A DNA stretch of 64,000 nucleotides from Bacteroidota bacterium (GTDB taxonomy: Bacteria; Bacteroidota; Bacteroidia; Bacteroidales; ML635J-15): positions 124,001-188,000 of the forward strand of contig JAKQEK010000452.1 of NCBI GenBank assembly GCA_029558535.1, in the 5' to 3' direction. The position numbers and the translations under genes are program-made. The notes under the pieces are model-generated. The model ran no database searches, was not told the origin of the DNA, and saw only the letters and a program-made list of their open reading frames with translations. Every line of letters starts with the position of its first letter. Position 1 is the stretch's first letter. This document shows positions 52,610 through 61,922 of this stretch, one piece after another.

Positions 52610-53618
52610 TGAATTGGTTTCAATAATAATCCCGACTTATAATGAGGAAAAATATATTTCGGATTGTTTGAATTCTGTGATAGAATTTGACTATCCACCG
52701 GAATATATTGAAATTTTTGTTGTTGACGGCATGAGCAAAGACAGTACAAGAAATATTGTATCCGAAAACTATTGTAAAATTTATAAGAATATTAAATTAA
52801 TAGATAATCCAAAAAGAACAGCACCATTTGCATTTAATGTGGGAATAAACCACGCAAGAGGAAAATATATAATAATTATAGGAGCTCATTCAGCATATAG
52901 TAAAGATTACATTTCGAAACTAGTTAAATGGCATCATGAGCTGGATGCTTATAACATTGGTGGAGTAATGATTACAGATATCCGGAATAAAAATAAAAAG
53001 ACAATAGCAATCGAAAAAGTTTTAAGCAATAAATTTGGCGTGGGCAATGCTACATTTCGTACCGGTACAACTGAAGTTAAATCGGTTGATACAGTTGCAT
53101 ACGGCTGTTATAAAAAGGAAAGTTTTGAAAAATTTGGATTGTTTAACGTAAAATTAACCAGAAATCAGGATATTGAATTTAATAAAAGAATAATAAATGC
53201 AGGAGGTAAAATATATATAGTACCTGATGTTGAATGTAGATATTTTGCTAGAGAAACATATGGCGGCATAGCGAATAACAATTATGAAAACGGGATGTGG
53301 AATATCCTTACTGTATTTTATACACAAGACTTTTCATCATTATCATTAAGACATTTTATACCTTTGTTTTTTGTATTATCAATAATTCTACCTGCTTTAG
53401 CTGCAATATTTTTCTATCCTTTGATTTTTGCCTCATTATTCTTTCTTACTCTATATGCTGGCTTAATCTTTACTATTTCATTGAAAATAAACACAAAAGA
53501 AACCAGTTTTTTACACCTAATACAAACATTTTTTGTTTTACACTTTTCGTACGGGATAGGTTCCCTTGCAGGCATTTTAAAACTTCCTTTTATAGCATTA
53601 ACAAAAAAACATGACTAA
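52602..53618 (+). CDS. Family 2 glycosyltransferase with C-terminal membrane helices
   Basis: ATG 52602 is preferred over a GTG at 52593; the gene overlaps the preceding one by eight bases. The 338 residues start with SIIIPTYNEEKYISDCLNSV and VVDGMSKDSTRNI. LTRNQDIEFNKRIINAGGKIY (ExoA-like D-x-E region) follows, then three membrane segments near the end (about 255-335). It resembles succinoglycan ExoA-type transferases. Confidence 0.88.
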   Translation: MNNELVSIIIPTYNEEKYISDCLNSVIEFDYPPEYIEIFVVDGMSKDSTRNIVSENYCKIYKNIKLIDNPKRTAPFAFNVGINHARGKYIIIIGAHSAYSKDYISKLVKWHHELDAYNIGGVMITDIRNKNKKTIAIEKVLSNKFGVGNATFRTGTTEVKSVDTVAYGCYKKESFEKFGLFNVKLTRNQDIEFNKRIINAGGKIYIVPDVECRYFARETYGGIANNNYENGMWNILTVFYTQDFSSLSLRHFIPLFFVLSIILPALAAIFFYPLIFASLFFLTLYAGLIFTISLKINTKETSFLHLIQTFFVLHFSYGIGSLAGILKLPFIALTKKHD

Positions 53619-54756
53619 ATATACCGATATATTAAAAAAAGAAATATCAACCTATTTACTGACAGATAATATTTTCTTCCATTATAAAGGAAGGGTTTCG
53701 TTGTATGCGATTCTTAAATCAATGGGCGTTGGAAAGGATGATGAAGTCATTATTCCGGCCTATACCTGCGTAGTAGTACCTAATCCTATTATTTATCTTG
53801 GAGCTAAACCTGTTTATGTCGAAATTGACAAAGCAAGTTTGTGTATGGATCTATCGCAGTTGGAAAAAGCCATTACAAAGAAAACAAAAGTGATAATCTG
53901 CCAGAACACATATGGTTTATCGGCAAATGTTGACGAAATAGTAAAAATTGCAAAATCGCAAAATTTATATACAATCGAAGATTGCACACATGGATTTGGT
54001 GGTAATTACAAAGGAAAACCTAACGGAAGCTATTGTGATGCGGCATTTTATTCGATGCAATGGAATAAACCCTTCTCGAGTGGTGTTGGTGGTTTTATGA
54101 CAGTAAATAATCCTGTACTGCTTGATAGTATTATCAAACAGGAACCTGAAAAACATGAAATTAGTTTTGGAACAAAAATAAATCTAAAGCTTTTGTTTTT
54201 TGTAAAGCGATATTTACTCAATAAAACAACTTATTGGATTATGGTAAATTTCTATCGCTGGCTCAGTAAAAACAACTTGATTACAGGTTCTTCGTCAGGA
54301 GAAGAAATTACTGATATAATAATACCGGACAAATTTTTCATGAACTACTCTGAAGTACAAGCAAAAGAAGCTGTAAGAAATATTAAGAAACTTCCTGAAT
54401 TATTAGAGCTCAGAAAACAAAATGCTTCTGTTTACTCAACATTTCTTAAATCAAAGAATAAGTGTTATGTAGATGAAAAATTATTTAATAATCATGCTTT
54501 TCTTAAATATCCGGTTTTTGTAAAAGACAGAGAAGAATTTTTCAATTATGCACGTAAACATAAAATCGAACTTGGAGACTGGTTCAACTCTCCTATTCAT
54601 CCTGTGCAATGTAATTTCGGAAAATGGTTTATTAATCCTGAGGAATTTCCTATAGCTCTCGAAGCATCAAAACATGTTATAAATATACCTACTGATACAA
54701 AAAATCCGGAAAGAGTTATATCATTTCTTGAAAAATATATTGACGAAATAAAGTGA
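53611..54756 (+). CDS. DegT/DnrJ-type sugar aminotransferase-like protein
   Basis: The 381-residue PLP-enzyme-like protein has DDEVIIPAYTCVVVPNPIIYLGAKPVYVEID (substrate and PLP region) and IEDCTHGFG (PLP-binding Asp near 122). FYSMQWNKPFSSGVGG contains the catalytic Lys near residue 152. Family members make amino-sugars from keto-sugar nucleotides. It overlaps the preceding glycosyltransferase by eight bases. The local wording around the Lys is somewhat unusual for the family but the residue is kept. Confidence 0.85.
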   Translation: MTKYTDILKKEISTYLLTDNIFFHYKGRVSLYAILKSMGVGKDDEVIIPAYTCVVVPNPIIYLGAKPVYVEIDKASLCMDLSQLEKAITKKTKVIICQNTYGLSANVDEIVKIAKSQNLYTIEDCTHGFGGNYKGKPNGSYCDAAFYSMQWNKPFSSGVGGFMTVNNPVLLDSIIKQEPEKHEISFGTKINLKLLFFVKRYLLNKTTYWIMVNFYRWLSKNNLITGSSSGEEITDIIIPDKFFMNYSEVQAKEAVRNIKKLPELLELRKQNASVYSTFLKSKNKCYVDEKLFNNHAFLKYPVFVKDREEFFNYARKHKIELGDWFNSPIHPVQCNFGKWFINPEEFPIALEASKHVINIPTDTKNPERVISFLEKYIDEIK

Positions 54757-54809
54757 TTATCTAATCAAATAAGATTAGTCAGTTAATCAATAATAAAAAG
54801 AATATCAAA

Positions 54810-55601
54810 CTATACTTCTTTTGTTTTAAGCTTAATCTGTCTTTTTACTTCAATAATTGTACACAATATTAACCCTAAGAAAAGTCCAAGAAAACTATAA
54901 ACAAACAGACTTTTTAAGAGACTATTATCTGCTGTAAAAATCATGTTATTATTTATTACTTTAAACGATTGCAAAGAATTGTATTCTGTCTGAAGCAGTA
55001 GTTTTCTATCATATAATAGCATCATCTCATTAAACATATTGTCCATTGACAAATTAATACCTGAATTAGATTCGGCCTTTTGGAGAATAGTATTTTGCAG
55101 CTTATTCAGTTCATCAATTTCAGCATTAAGATCCTTTAAATACTTTTCAAGTTCTTTTCGACGTGTCTCAATTGATGATTTAATATATGGAATACTATTT
55201 ATATAATTAACCAAACCATTTTTTATTTCAACTGTATTGTCCATATTATACAACTGTAAATTAAAAACTACAGCCTGACTAATTGATGTATCTAATTCAA
55301 TCTTTCTAATATTTTTTGCAATATCAATACTTACATCAAGTTTAACCGATACACTGTCATACATTTCATTATTTACAAAATACTTTATTGGCTCAACCAA
55401 TTCATAAACTATCTGATTGTTAATCACAGGACTAGATGCAATAAATTTTGTATCATAGTAGTTTTTACCGAAAAAATAATCAATCAAGCCAATTCCAGCT
55501 CCTACCACTACCGATATTATTAAAATGAGCAAGTATCTTTTAATAAAATTCATTACCCAAATAATAAGACTTATAATATCTATTTCCTTTTTATTTTCCA
55601 T
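54810..55601 (-). CDS. Wzz/chain-length determinant-like protein
   Basis: The 263-residue protein has two membrane helices (about 15-32 and 233-255) flanking a periplasmic region with a long coiled coil (about 135-190). This is the Wzz/BexC layout that sets polysaccharide chain length or co-polymerisation. The N-terminus is KEIDIISLIIWVMNFIKRYLLILIISVVVG. No tyrosine-kinase domain is attached. It is followed upstream, two bases away on the minus strand, by a family 2 glycosyltransferase gene. Confidence 0.8.
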   Translation of the reverse strand: MENKKEIDIISLIIWVMNFIKRYLLILIISVVVGAGIGLIDYFFGKNYYDTKFIASSPVINNQIVYELVEPIKYFVNNEMYDSVSVKLDVSIDIAKNIRKIELDTSISQAVVFNLQLYNMDNTVEIKNGLVNYINSIPYIKSSIETRRKELEKYLKDLNAEIDELNKLQNTILQKAESNSGINLSMDNMFNEMMLLYDRKLLLQTEYNSLQSFKVINNNMIFTADNSLLKSLFVYSFLGLFLGLILCTIIEVKRQIKLKTKEV

Positions 55602-55603
55602 GA

Positions 55604-56566
55604 TTAAATCTCTTTATCTATTTGATATTCGTTTCTGTCACTTGATGATCTCGAAATTAGTTCTCCCAAAAAGCCGGTAAGAAACAACTGAGTTCCTATT
55701 ACCATTGCCGCCAGTGCAATATAGAAATACGGATTTTGAGTTACTTTTTCCATTCTGATGCCATGATAAACTGCAAGAAGTTTTTCTATTCCCAACCAAA
55801 GTGCTGCTGCAAAACCTACAAGAAAACCCAAAGTTCCAAATAATCCGAAAAAGTGCATTGGTTTTTTACCAAATTTGGTAATGAACAGTACCGACAGCAA
55901 ATCGAGATATCCATTCACAAATCGCTCAAATCCAAATTTGGTCTTACCATATTGACGTTTGCGATGCTCTACTACTTTTTCACCAATTTTAACAAAGCCT
56001 GCTCTCTTTGCTATTACAGGAATATACCTGTGCATTTCGCCATAAATCTCAATACTTTTTACAACTTTTTTACGATAGGCTTTCAGACCGCAATTAAAGT
56101 CATTTAACTTTATTCTTGTAAAAACACGCACAGTAAAATTAAAAAACTTACTCGGAATAGTTTTAGTAATTGGGTCGAAACGTTTCTTCTTCCATCCTGA
56201 CACCAGATCGAACTTCTGCTCTTTAATCATTCTGAAAAGCTCCGGTATTTCGTCAGGGGAATCCTGCAGGTCAGCATCCATGGTAATTACAACATCACCG
56301 TCTGCAGCCTGAAAACCAACTTGCAAAGCAGCAGACTTGCCATAATTACGTCTGAACGAAATTCCTCTAACACAATCATCTGATTTTTTCAATTTTTCAA
56401 TTACTTCCCACGAATCATCATTACTACCGTCATCAACAAAAATAATTTCATAAGAAAGCTTTTCTTTGTCCAAAACTTTTTTTATCCATACAGATAATTC
56501 CGGCAAAGACTCCTCTTCGTTAAACAATGGTATTACAACTGATATATCTAAACCTTTACTGCTCAT
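55604..56566 (-). CDS. Family 2 glycosyltransferase of the GtrB/DPM1 type
   Basis: The 320-residue protein starts DISVVIPLFNEEESLPELS, with IIFVDDGSNDDSW, MDADLQDSPDEIPEL (the DxD) and GWKKKRFDP. Two C-terminal membrane helices (about 230-300) complete the bactoprenol-glucosyltransferase (GtrB) layout. It makes a lipid-linked sugar used to decorate polysaccharide. Its start overlaps the end of the DUF4199 gene by 11 bases. Confidence 0.92.
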   Translation of the reverse strand: MSSKGLDISVVIPLFNEEESLPELSVWIKKVLDKEKLSYEIIFVDDGSNDDSWEVIEKLKKSDDCVRGISFRRNYGKSAALQVGFQAADGDVVITMDADLQDSPDEIPELFRMIKEQKFDLVSGWKKKRFDPITKTIPSKFFNFTVRVFTRIKLNDFNCGLKAYRKKVVKSIEIYGEMHRYIPVIAKRAGFVKIGEKVVEHRKRQYGKTKFGFERFVNGYLDLLSVLFITKFGKKPMHFFGLFGTLGFLVGFAAALWLGIEKLLAVYHGIRMEKVTQNPYFYIALAAMVIGTQLFLTGFLGELISRSSSDRNEYQIDKEI

Positions 56567-57098
56567 TTTCTACACCTTTCATTGCCTCTGTAAAGCCATC
56601 AGCATTCTTTTTTGTAAAAATTGAAGTTATCAATGCTATCAATAATCCCTGGATAAATGTAGAAAACAAAACTGTAATTGACAATGCTATTGGTGTAAAA
56701 ACAAATTTTGTCATAAAATCAACTGACTTAGTTATCTGCGAACTGCTAAGACCTTGATCATACATATTAATTTTTGCCATGTCCAACATTTTAGCAATTT
56801 GTTCAGGGGCAATAAACTGATAAAAAATAAATGTATAAATAAATACAATAGCCGAAGCAATAAGTAACATCAGCAGTGTCCCACCAAATATTTTACCATA
56901 GGAAGCAAAACCTTCATAAAAATTTATTCGGTAATGGCGCTGCACAAAAGCAATTGTTACAATAAAAACGATAAAACTAAGCCAACCGAACCATTTACTT
57001 TCGTTAATATCAAAAACATAAGCCATAACACTCATAAGTATCATTGGCAAACTGATAACAGCACCGAGAGTCAGAATTGTTTTAAACTTTTTTCCCAT
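56556..57098 (-). CDS. DUF4199 membrane protein
   Basis: The 180-residue protein has four hydrophobic helices, with WFGWLSFIVFIVTIAFVQRHYR and a conserved GFASYGKIFGGTLLML turn; this is the DUF4199 family of Bacteroidota. The function is unknown. Its end overlaps the start of the GtrB-like gene, an arrangement I recall from other genomes of the phylum, so it may assist the glycosyltransferase. Confidence 0.85.
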   Translation of the reverse strand: MGKKFKTILTLGAVISLPMILMSVMAYVFDINESKWFGWLSFIVFIVTIAFVQRHYRINFYEGFASYGKIFGGTLLMLLIASAIVFIYTFIFYQFIAPEQIAKMLDMAKINMYDQGLSSSQITKSVDFMTKFVFTPIALSITVLFSTFIQGLLIALITSIFTKKNADGFTEAMKGVENEQ

Positions 57099-57158
57099 AG
57101 TTTGACATTAAAAATAATTTCAAAGATATTTAGTTTTTTCGAAAAATAAGAAAGTTTG

Positions 57159-57188
57159 TTTGATTTTAAAATATTTTGAGTATTTTTG
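57159..57188 (+). promoter_or_regulatory. Promoter of the SRP RNA gene
   Basis: TTTG at 57159-57162 and TATTTTTG at 57181-57188, with an 18-bp spacer, match the Bacteroidota -33/-7 consensus. The first base of the RNA stem, 57193, lies five bases after the -7 element. Confidence 0.85.
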
Positions 57189-57192
57189 CATC

Positions 57193-57297
57193 GGGTAAGT
57201 CTTATACGACCAGCTCCCGCAGAACTCCCCCAGGTCAGGAATGAAGCAAGGGTATGTGGTTGTAGCGGTGCGATATAAGTAGCTTACCCTTTTTTTA
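57193..57297 (+). ncRNA. ffs: Signal recognition particle RNA (4.5S type)
   Basis: GGGTAAG (57193-57199) pairs with CTTACCC (57283-57289), and the SRP Alu-free core CAGGTCAGGAATGAAGCAAG (57231-57250) holds the conserved GGTCAGG...GAAGCA motif that binds Ffh. The flanking CAGCTCCCGCAG and TTGTAGCGGTGCG arms pair to form the rod. The total of about 100 nt and the T7 run at the end fit the bacterial short SRP RNA. Confidence 0.95.
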
Positions 57298-57527
57298 TGG
57301 AATAAAGTGGAGAAATAGAGGTTTGGTTAAAGCTTACGGCTACTAGGATTTTATACCAAGGGTAATCATTAAACAATCCAAAATGTTTATAATATTTTGT
57401 TATATTTGATGAATTGTTGCGGAGTTTGTACCCCTGGGGTAGAGAAAGTTATAGCTAAAAAACACAACATAAAATTCACACTTACAAACTATATACATAT
57501 ACTATTATCAATACTAGCTAATTACAT

Positions 57528-58724
57528 TTATTTATAATCTGATGGATTCTTACCCGTAAATTTCTTAAAAGAAGAGCTAAATGAAGAACGGGAAGCGAAT
57601 CCGCATGAATTTGCGACTCCTTCGATGCTATAATTACTGAATTTTTCATCCTGTAACATTTTCACAGCCTCATCAATACGATATTTATTTATAAGATTGT
57701 AAAAATTAGACTCAAAGCATTCGTTTATAACCTGAGATACATAAGAACGGTTTGTATCCAGCTCTTTAGCAATAAAATCAAGGGTTAATGAAGGGTTAAG
57801 ATAAATTTTATCTTTCTCAAATAACACAATCATCTTTTCGTGCAACTCCTTTTTTCTGGATTCATCGAGTCCGGAACTAACTGATTTCTCCTTTTCATGC
57901 TCATCTGAAATTGCCTCAACACTACTGTCATTCGCAACCTTTAAAACATTATTCGACACTTCGAAAACATTGCGCTGCTTAACACCATTTGTTCCTATCA
58001 AAAAGATAAAAAACAATGTAATGATGGTATGCGAGAAATCGTAAACTGTGTCTGAAATCCATGAAACAAGAAACAGTTCGTTATTACTTAAAATAAAAAT
58101 AAGGAAGTAAAATATCATTCCTAAGATGAATATTCTAATCCATCTGAGTGAAATCCCCTCTGAGAAACTGAAAAAATGCTCTATTCCCTTATTATGTTCA
58201 ACATAGACCCGTATTGAAAGAAAAGTATAAAATAAAAAACTTGCGAGAACAATATAAAACAAAGCAATGTCCTGCATTTTTATAAATAGCGAAATAGATT
58301 TTTCGTAAAGAGCAAGGTTATCGGTAAAATATCCAACAGAAACAAAAACATTTACTATTAAACTAAAGAATGTGAACATGACTGGAACAGCGAAATGCAC
58401 TAACTTAATACCTTTTAATTTATAGTTTTCGGTAACAAGCGATTTTACATAAAAATAGCAAAGTGGAGCTATAAAAAGCATCACAGGGAAATATGTCCAA
58501 AGAGTATTTATAAAAATATCGCGAAGTCCAAACGACATTAGCATTGAGTTTACACTCATTAAAAAATATGAAATTAGCAGGTAAAATAATATTCTTCCTG
58601 GCTTTGTTTTAAGAACGGGATTAACCGCCATTACCAGCATTACAAATATCAAAACCAACAAAATGAACGGGTTTACCGCCTGTCGAATTGAAACGTTTGT
58701 AATATCGAAGAAACTCGGTTCCAT
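57528..58724 (-). CDS. Membrane-anchored AraC-family transcriptional regulator
   Basis: The 398 residues begin with seven or eight membrane helices (about 15-240). A C-terminal AraC DNA-binding domain (about 290-398) follows, with two helix-turn-helix units: LTLDFIAKELDTNRSYVSQVINECF and YSIEGVANSCGFASRSSFSSSFKKFTGKNPSDY. Such regulators sense a signal at the membrane and control nearby genes. The adjacent GH3 and beta-helix genes on the same strand are the obvious targets, though only by position. Confidence 0.9.
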   Translation of the reverse strand: MEPSFFDITNVSIRQAVNPFILLVLIFVMLVMAVNPVLKTKPGRILFYLLISYFLMSVNSMLMSFGLRDIFINTLWTYFPVMLFIAPLCYFYVKSLVTENYKLKGIKLVHFAVPVMFTFFSLIVNVFVSVGYFTDNLALYEKSISLFIKMQDIALFYIVLASFLFYTFLSIRVYVEHNKGIEHFFSFSEGISLRWIRIFILGMIFYFLIFILSNNELFLVSWISDTVYDFSHTIITLFFIFLIGTNGVKQRNVFEVSNNVLKVANDSSVEAISDEHEKEKSVSSGLDESRKKELHEKMIVLFEKDKIYLNPSLTLDFIAKELDTNRSYVSQVINECFESNFYNLINKYRIDEAVKMLQDEKFSNYSIEGVANSCGFASRSSFSSSFKKFTGKNPSDYK

Positions 58725-58773
58725 ATTTTTTTTGACAAAAATAAGAAAATCCGATGCAAAAAGAGAATAGGAT

Positions 58774-61700
58774 TTAATAAATAATAATTTTTCTAAATGT
58801 TTTGGAATTCTGATCTGCTCCTATTACATAGTAAATTCCTGGTGTAATCCCTGATGTTTTCAAACAAAACGATTTGGCAGAATGCAGCTTTTCGATGAAT
58901 ATTAGTTTGCTATTGCTATCGAGCAACATTATATGTCCCGAAAACATTTCCTCAAAAATTAAAGTACATGTATTACCAGACAATATTGGATTTGGAAATA
59001 TAGCAAATTCTACTTGATTTTTGACATAATCCGATTCGACTGTGTTGTGATTTGAATAAGCTTGAATTTCGTAAATAGAGATCTGCCCTGCTGAATCAGA
59101 ATCAGAAGATATTATTTTTAAATATCTTGCCTCGAAATCTACTACTGTGTCTAAATTTAGTTTTGATTCGGTAGTAAAAGAATTTACTAAGTGCCATTCT
59201 ACACTGTCGTTAGAATACAGAAAATCAAAATCTTTAGAAAATTCATTTCCCCAAGACAATTTAAAACGATTTAACACATAATTTTCAAGTAAATCAACAA
59301 CAACGTATTGATCATTTGTTTGTTGAGACTTCCATGCAGAATTTCTAAAGCCATCTACAGCCCAGTTTTCGGAATAATTTATTTGGTCGTAGCATGAAGA
59401 TGTAAAAATCGGTTTTTGAAAGGCAAGATTTATTTCAGGAGTTGGCACAGCCGAATCGTAAACATGTATATTTGCAAACAGCTGATTATTGGTTTCATTA
59501 CATTCTGAAATTAGGTTTTGCGGATCGAGAGAAATTATTGCTTGATAATTGCCCTGAGATAGAGGAACCCACCAATTTTTTCCGGCAATAGCTTTATCGC
59601 ATTGAATCTGAACCATGCCAGCCTTAGATAATTCAAACTCAGTATCAAATCCACTAATAAGTTCCGACTCCACAAACAGTTCAGCTTCAACAAGCTGAAG
59701 CGACAAATCTTCAACACCAGCATTTTTAATATTTGTATAAAAAAATACAGTATCTCCAATTCTCGGGAAAGGAGGATAATAAAGAAGCGATGCGGGGTAA
59801 ATATCTGGTTTTAGCTCTCCAGATGATAAATTTATTGTTGTACTCAATGGCAAATTATCAGAAGCTCCGCCTGCCATAATAACATAATTACCTTCCAAGA
59901 CCTTATATTCGTTGTTAATAGTATCATAAACAAACAAATCCTCCGGAGTAATTACAAAATCTAATGATATTTGAGAACCTGAAGCGATTTCAACTCTTTT
60001 AAAACACTTAAGCTGTTTCACTGGCATAGGCATTTCCGTATCCGGAAAACCCAAATAAATCTGCACGACCTCCTCTCCTGTCCTGCCACCAGTATTTGTT
60101 AGGGTAACGCTAAAAACAATATCATCTCCAATATTCAAATCAGAATTCTGCACACTAATTTCATCATAACTAAAAGTAGTATAACTCAACCCATGACCAA
60201 ATGCAAACTGTGGAACATAAGCATTTTTGTCGAACCAACGATAACCTGCTCCCCAATCATCATTATAGTTATTATTTCGAGGAGGCAACTGACTATCGTC
60301 AACCGGCATTGTAACTGGCAACTTTCCTCCTGGGTTATAATCTCCAAAAATAACATCAGCAATTGCATTACCCTGTTCCTGCCCCGGATAAAAACCATAA
60401 ATTAATGCTTTAATATTCTCAACACAGTCAGCTATAGAGACAATTCCACCGCTTAATAACACTACAATTACATTAGGGTTAACAGCAGCTATTTGATTTA
60501 TCAATTCCTGCTGTTTTCCTGGTAATGCGGTAGAGCCAGTAATTCTATCATACTCTTCTCCTTCTTGTTGCCAATCGAGTCCACCAACAAAAATAACATA
60601 ATCGGCATTTGAAGCAGCATTTATAGCATCTGTAAATCCGCTTTCGTCATCGGAATTGATATCACAACCATGAGCATATAAAACATTATCTAGCCCAATT
60701 TTATTCGCAACAGACTCAAGCACTGTTGTAAAATAAGTTGCAAACACATAACTACTGCCAAATCCATCTAGCTGCGGCATCATGACACTTGGACCGATAA
60801 GAGCTACTTTGCTACCATCAGAAGCATTTAATGGCAATATTGAATTCTCATTTTTAAGTAGGACTAAGCTCTTAACCCCAGCTTCGTAACATAGTGCAAT
60901 ACTCTGATCATCGCTAACTAAATCAATGGAATATTTTGGTTGCCAGCCGATAATACCAGCGGAAAGTTTAGTTCTAATTACTCGTTTCACAGTACTTTCA
61001 AAAATACTGTATGGAATATCACCCGATATAATTGGCTGCCACAAATCTGTTGCATAATGCCAGGTGCCCATACAAAGATCCAATCCACTTTCAATTGCTA
61101 GTTCGGCATCATGAACTGCGCCCCAATCTGAGACCATATAATAAGGGAAACCCCATTTCTCTCGCAATACTTCGGTATTGTAAGAATAATTCTCCGAACT
61201 AAACCAAAAAACATTATCTACATTCAAATCATTTAACCTAACATATGCAGACATAACGCATAGAGCATTTGCATCCTGAATGCATTTGCGATATGGCAAA
61301 CCCCAATGTTCCATAAGCATTCTACGACCAATTGTAATACTATCAGTCATTCGTGTGTTTTGTGCATTCTCGCCAATATATGATTTGATAGTAGTTATTA
61401 ACGGATAAGATTGCATACCTAAAACTGTTGACACAGCTATTTCAGATGCTAAAAAGGGATCTTCACCAAAACTCTCGCCACTTCTACCGTTGCGAGGTTC
61501 GTTACATAGATACAATGCCGGCGAAAGTGCTTGATTAATGCCTTTAGCAACAAACTCTTTACCCATTTCCTTTGCCATTCTATAGGCTAAATCGGTATCC
61601 CAAGTTGCCGCAACTGCAACACTAATAGGGAAGCTTGTTGCTTTTCCCGATTCAGGGACATCTTCGTAATTTCCTGTAAAGCCACCTCCTGTCGATTCGG

Positions 61701-61920
61701 GATACCTATAACCATGCGGACCATCTGTCATATAAAAGCCTCTGATCTTGTGCCATGGATTATCTCCGGTATTTAAAACATCATAAGGATATATTTGATG
61801 CAACTTTTCGGAAAACTCTATAATTGAAACAAGACTATCAACTTTGGTTTCGAGTGTAATAATCTGGGAAGAAGCACCCAAACTAAGAAACAAAAATAAT
61901 ATTGAGAAAATTCTTCTCAT
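58774..61920 (-). CDS. Secreted GH3 glycoside hydrolase with CARDB, F5/8C-like and type IX sorting domains
   Basis: This 1048-residue protein has a signal peptide (ending GASSQ, about 19). The GH3 N-terminal domain (about 40-340) has RNGRSGESFGEDP and YMVSDWGAVHDAE with nucleophile Asp265. The GH3 C-terminal domain carries the acid/base EGEEYDR stretch (about 455-465), followed by a fibronectin III-like domain, a CARDB-like domain (about 700-800), an F5/8 type C-like domain (about 830-960) and a type A sorting domain (AIFPNPILSG). The usual KH pair before the nucleophile is IKSYIGEN here: Lys179 is kept, His is Ser. Beta-glucosidase- or xylosidase-like activity is inferred. Confidence 0.9.
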   Translation of the reverse strand: MRRIFSILFLFLSLGASSQIITLETKVDSLVSIIEFSEKLHQIYPYDVLNTGDNPWHKIRGFYMTDGPHGYRYPESTGGGFTGNYEDVPESGKATSFPISVAVAATWDTDLAYRMAKEMGKEFVAKGINQALSPALYLCNEPRNGRSGESFGEDPFLASEIAVSTVLGMQSYPLITTIKSYIGENAQNTRMTDSITIGRRMLMEHWGLPYRKCIQDANALCVMSAYVRLNDLNVDNVFWFSSENYSYNTEVLREKWGFPYYMVSDWGAVHDAELAIESGLDLCMGTWHYATDLWQPIISGDIPYSIFESTVKRVIRTKLSAGIIGWQPKYSIDLVSDDQSIALCYEAGVKSLVLLKNENSILPLNASDGSKVALIGPSVMMPQLDGFGSSYVFATYFTTVLESVANKIGLDNVLYAHGCDINSDDESGFTDAINAASNADYVIFVGGLDWQQEGEEYDRITGSTALPGKQQELINQIAAVNPNVIVVLLSGGIVSIADCVENIKALIYGFYPGQEQGNAIADVIFGDYNPGGKLPVTMPVDDSQLPPRNNNYNDDWGAGYRWFDKNAYVPQFAFGHGLSYTTFSYDEISVQNSDLNIGDDIVFSVTLTNTGGRTGEEVVQIYLGFPDTEMPMPVKQLKCFKRVEIASGSQISLDFVITPEDLFVYDTINNEYKVLEGNYVIMAGGASDNLPLSTTINLSSGELKPDIYPASLLYYPPFPRIGDTVFFYTNIKNAGVEDLSLQLVEAELFVESELISGFDTEFELSKAGMVQIQCDKAIAGKNWWVPLSQGNYQAIISLDPQNLISECNETNNQLFANIHVYDSAVPTPEINLAFQKPIFTSSCYDQINYSENWAVDGFRNSAWKSQQTNDQYVVVDLLENYVLNRFKLSWGNEFSKDFDFLYSNDSVEWHLVNSFTTESKLNLDTVVDFEARYLKIISSDSDSAGQISIYEIQAYSNHNTVESDYVKNQVEFAIFPNPILSGNTCTLIFEEMFSGHIMLLDSNSKLIFIEKLHSAKSFCLKTSGITPGIYYVIGADQNSKTFRKIIIY

Positions 61921-61922
61921 AA

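Noticed and set aside
57419-57547. 42-codon Cys-containing frame (MNCCGVC start) behind a TATATTTG box
   Set aside because: The ATG touches the -7 box, so it would lie upstream of the transcription start, and the frame runs into the convergent AraC gene. The TACCCCTGGGGTA palindrome inside it (57429-57441) is noted but unexplained.
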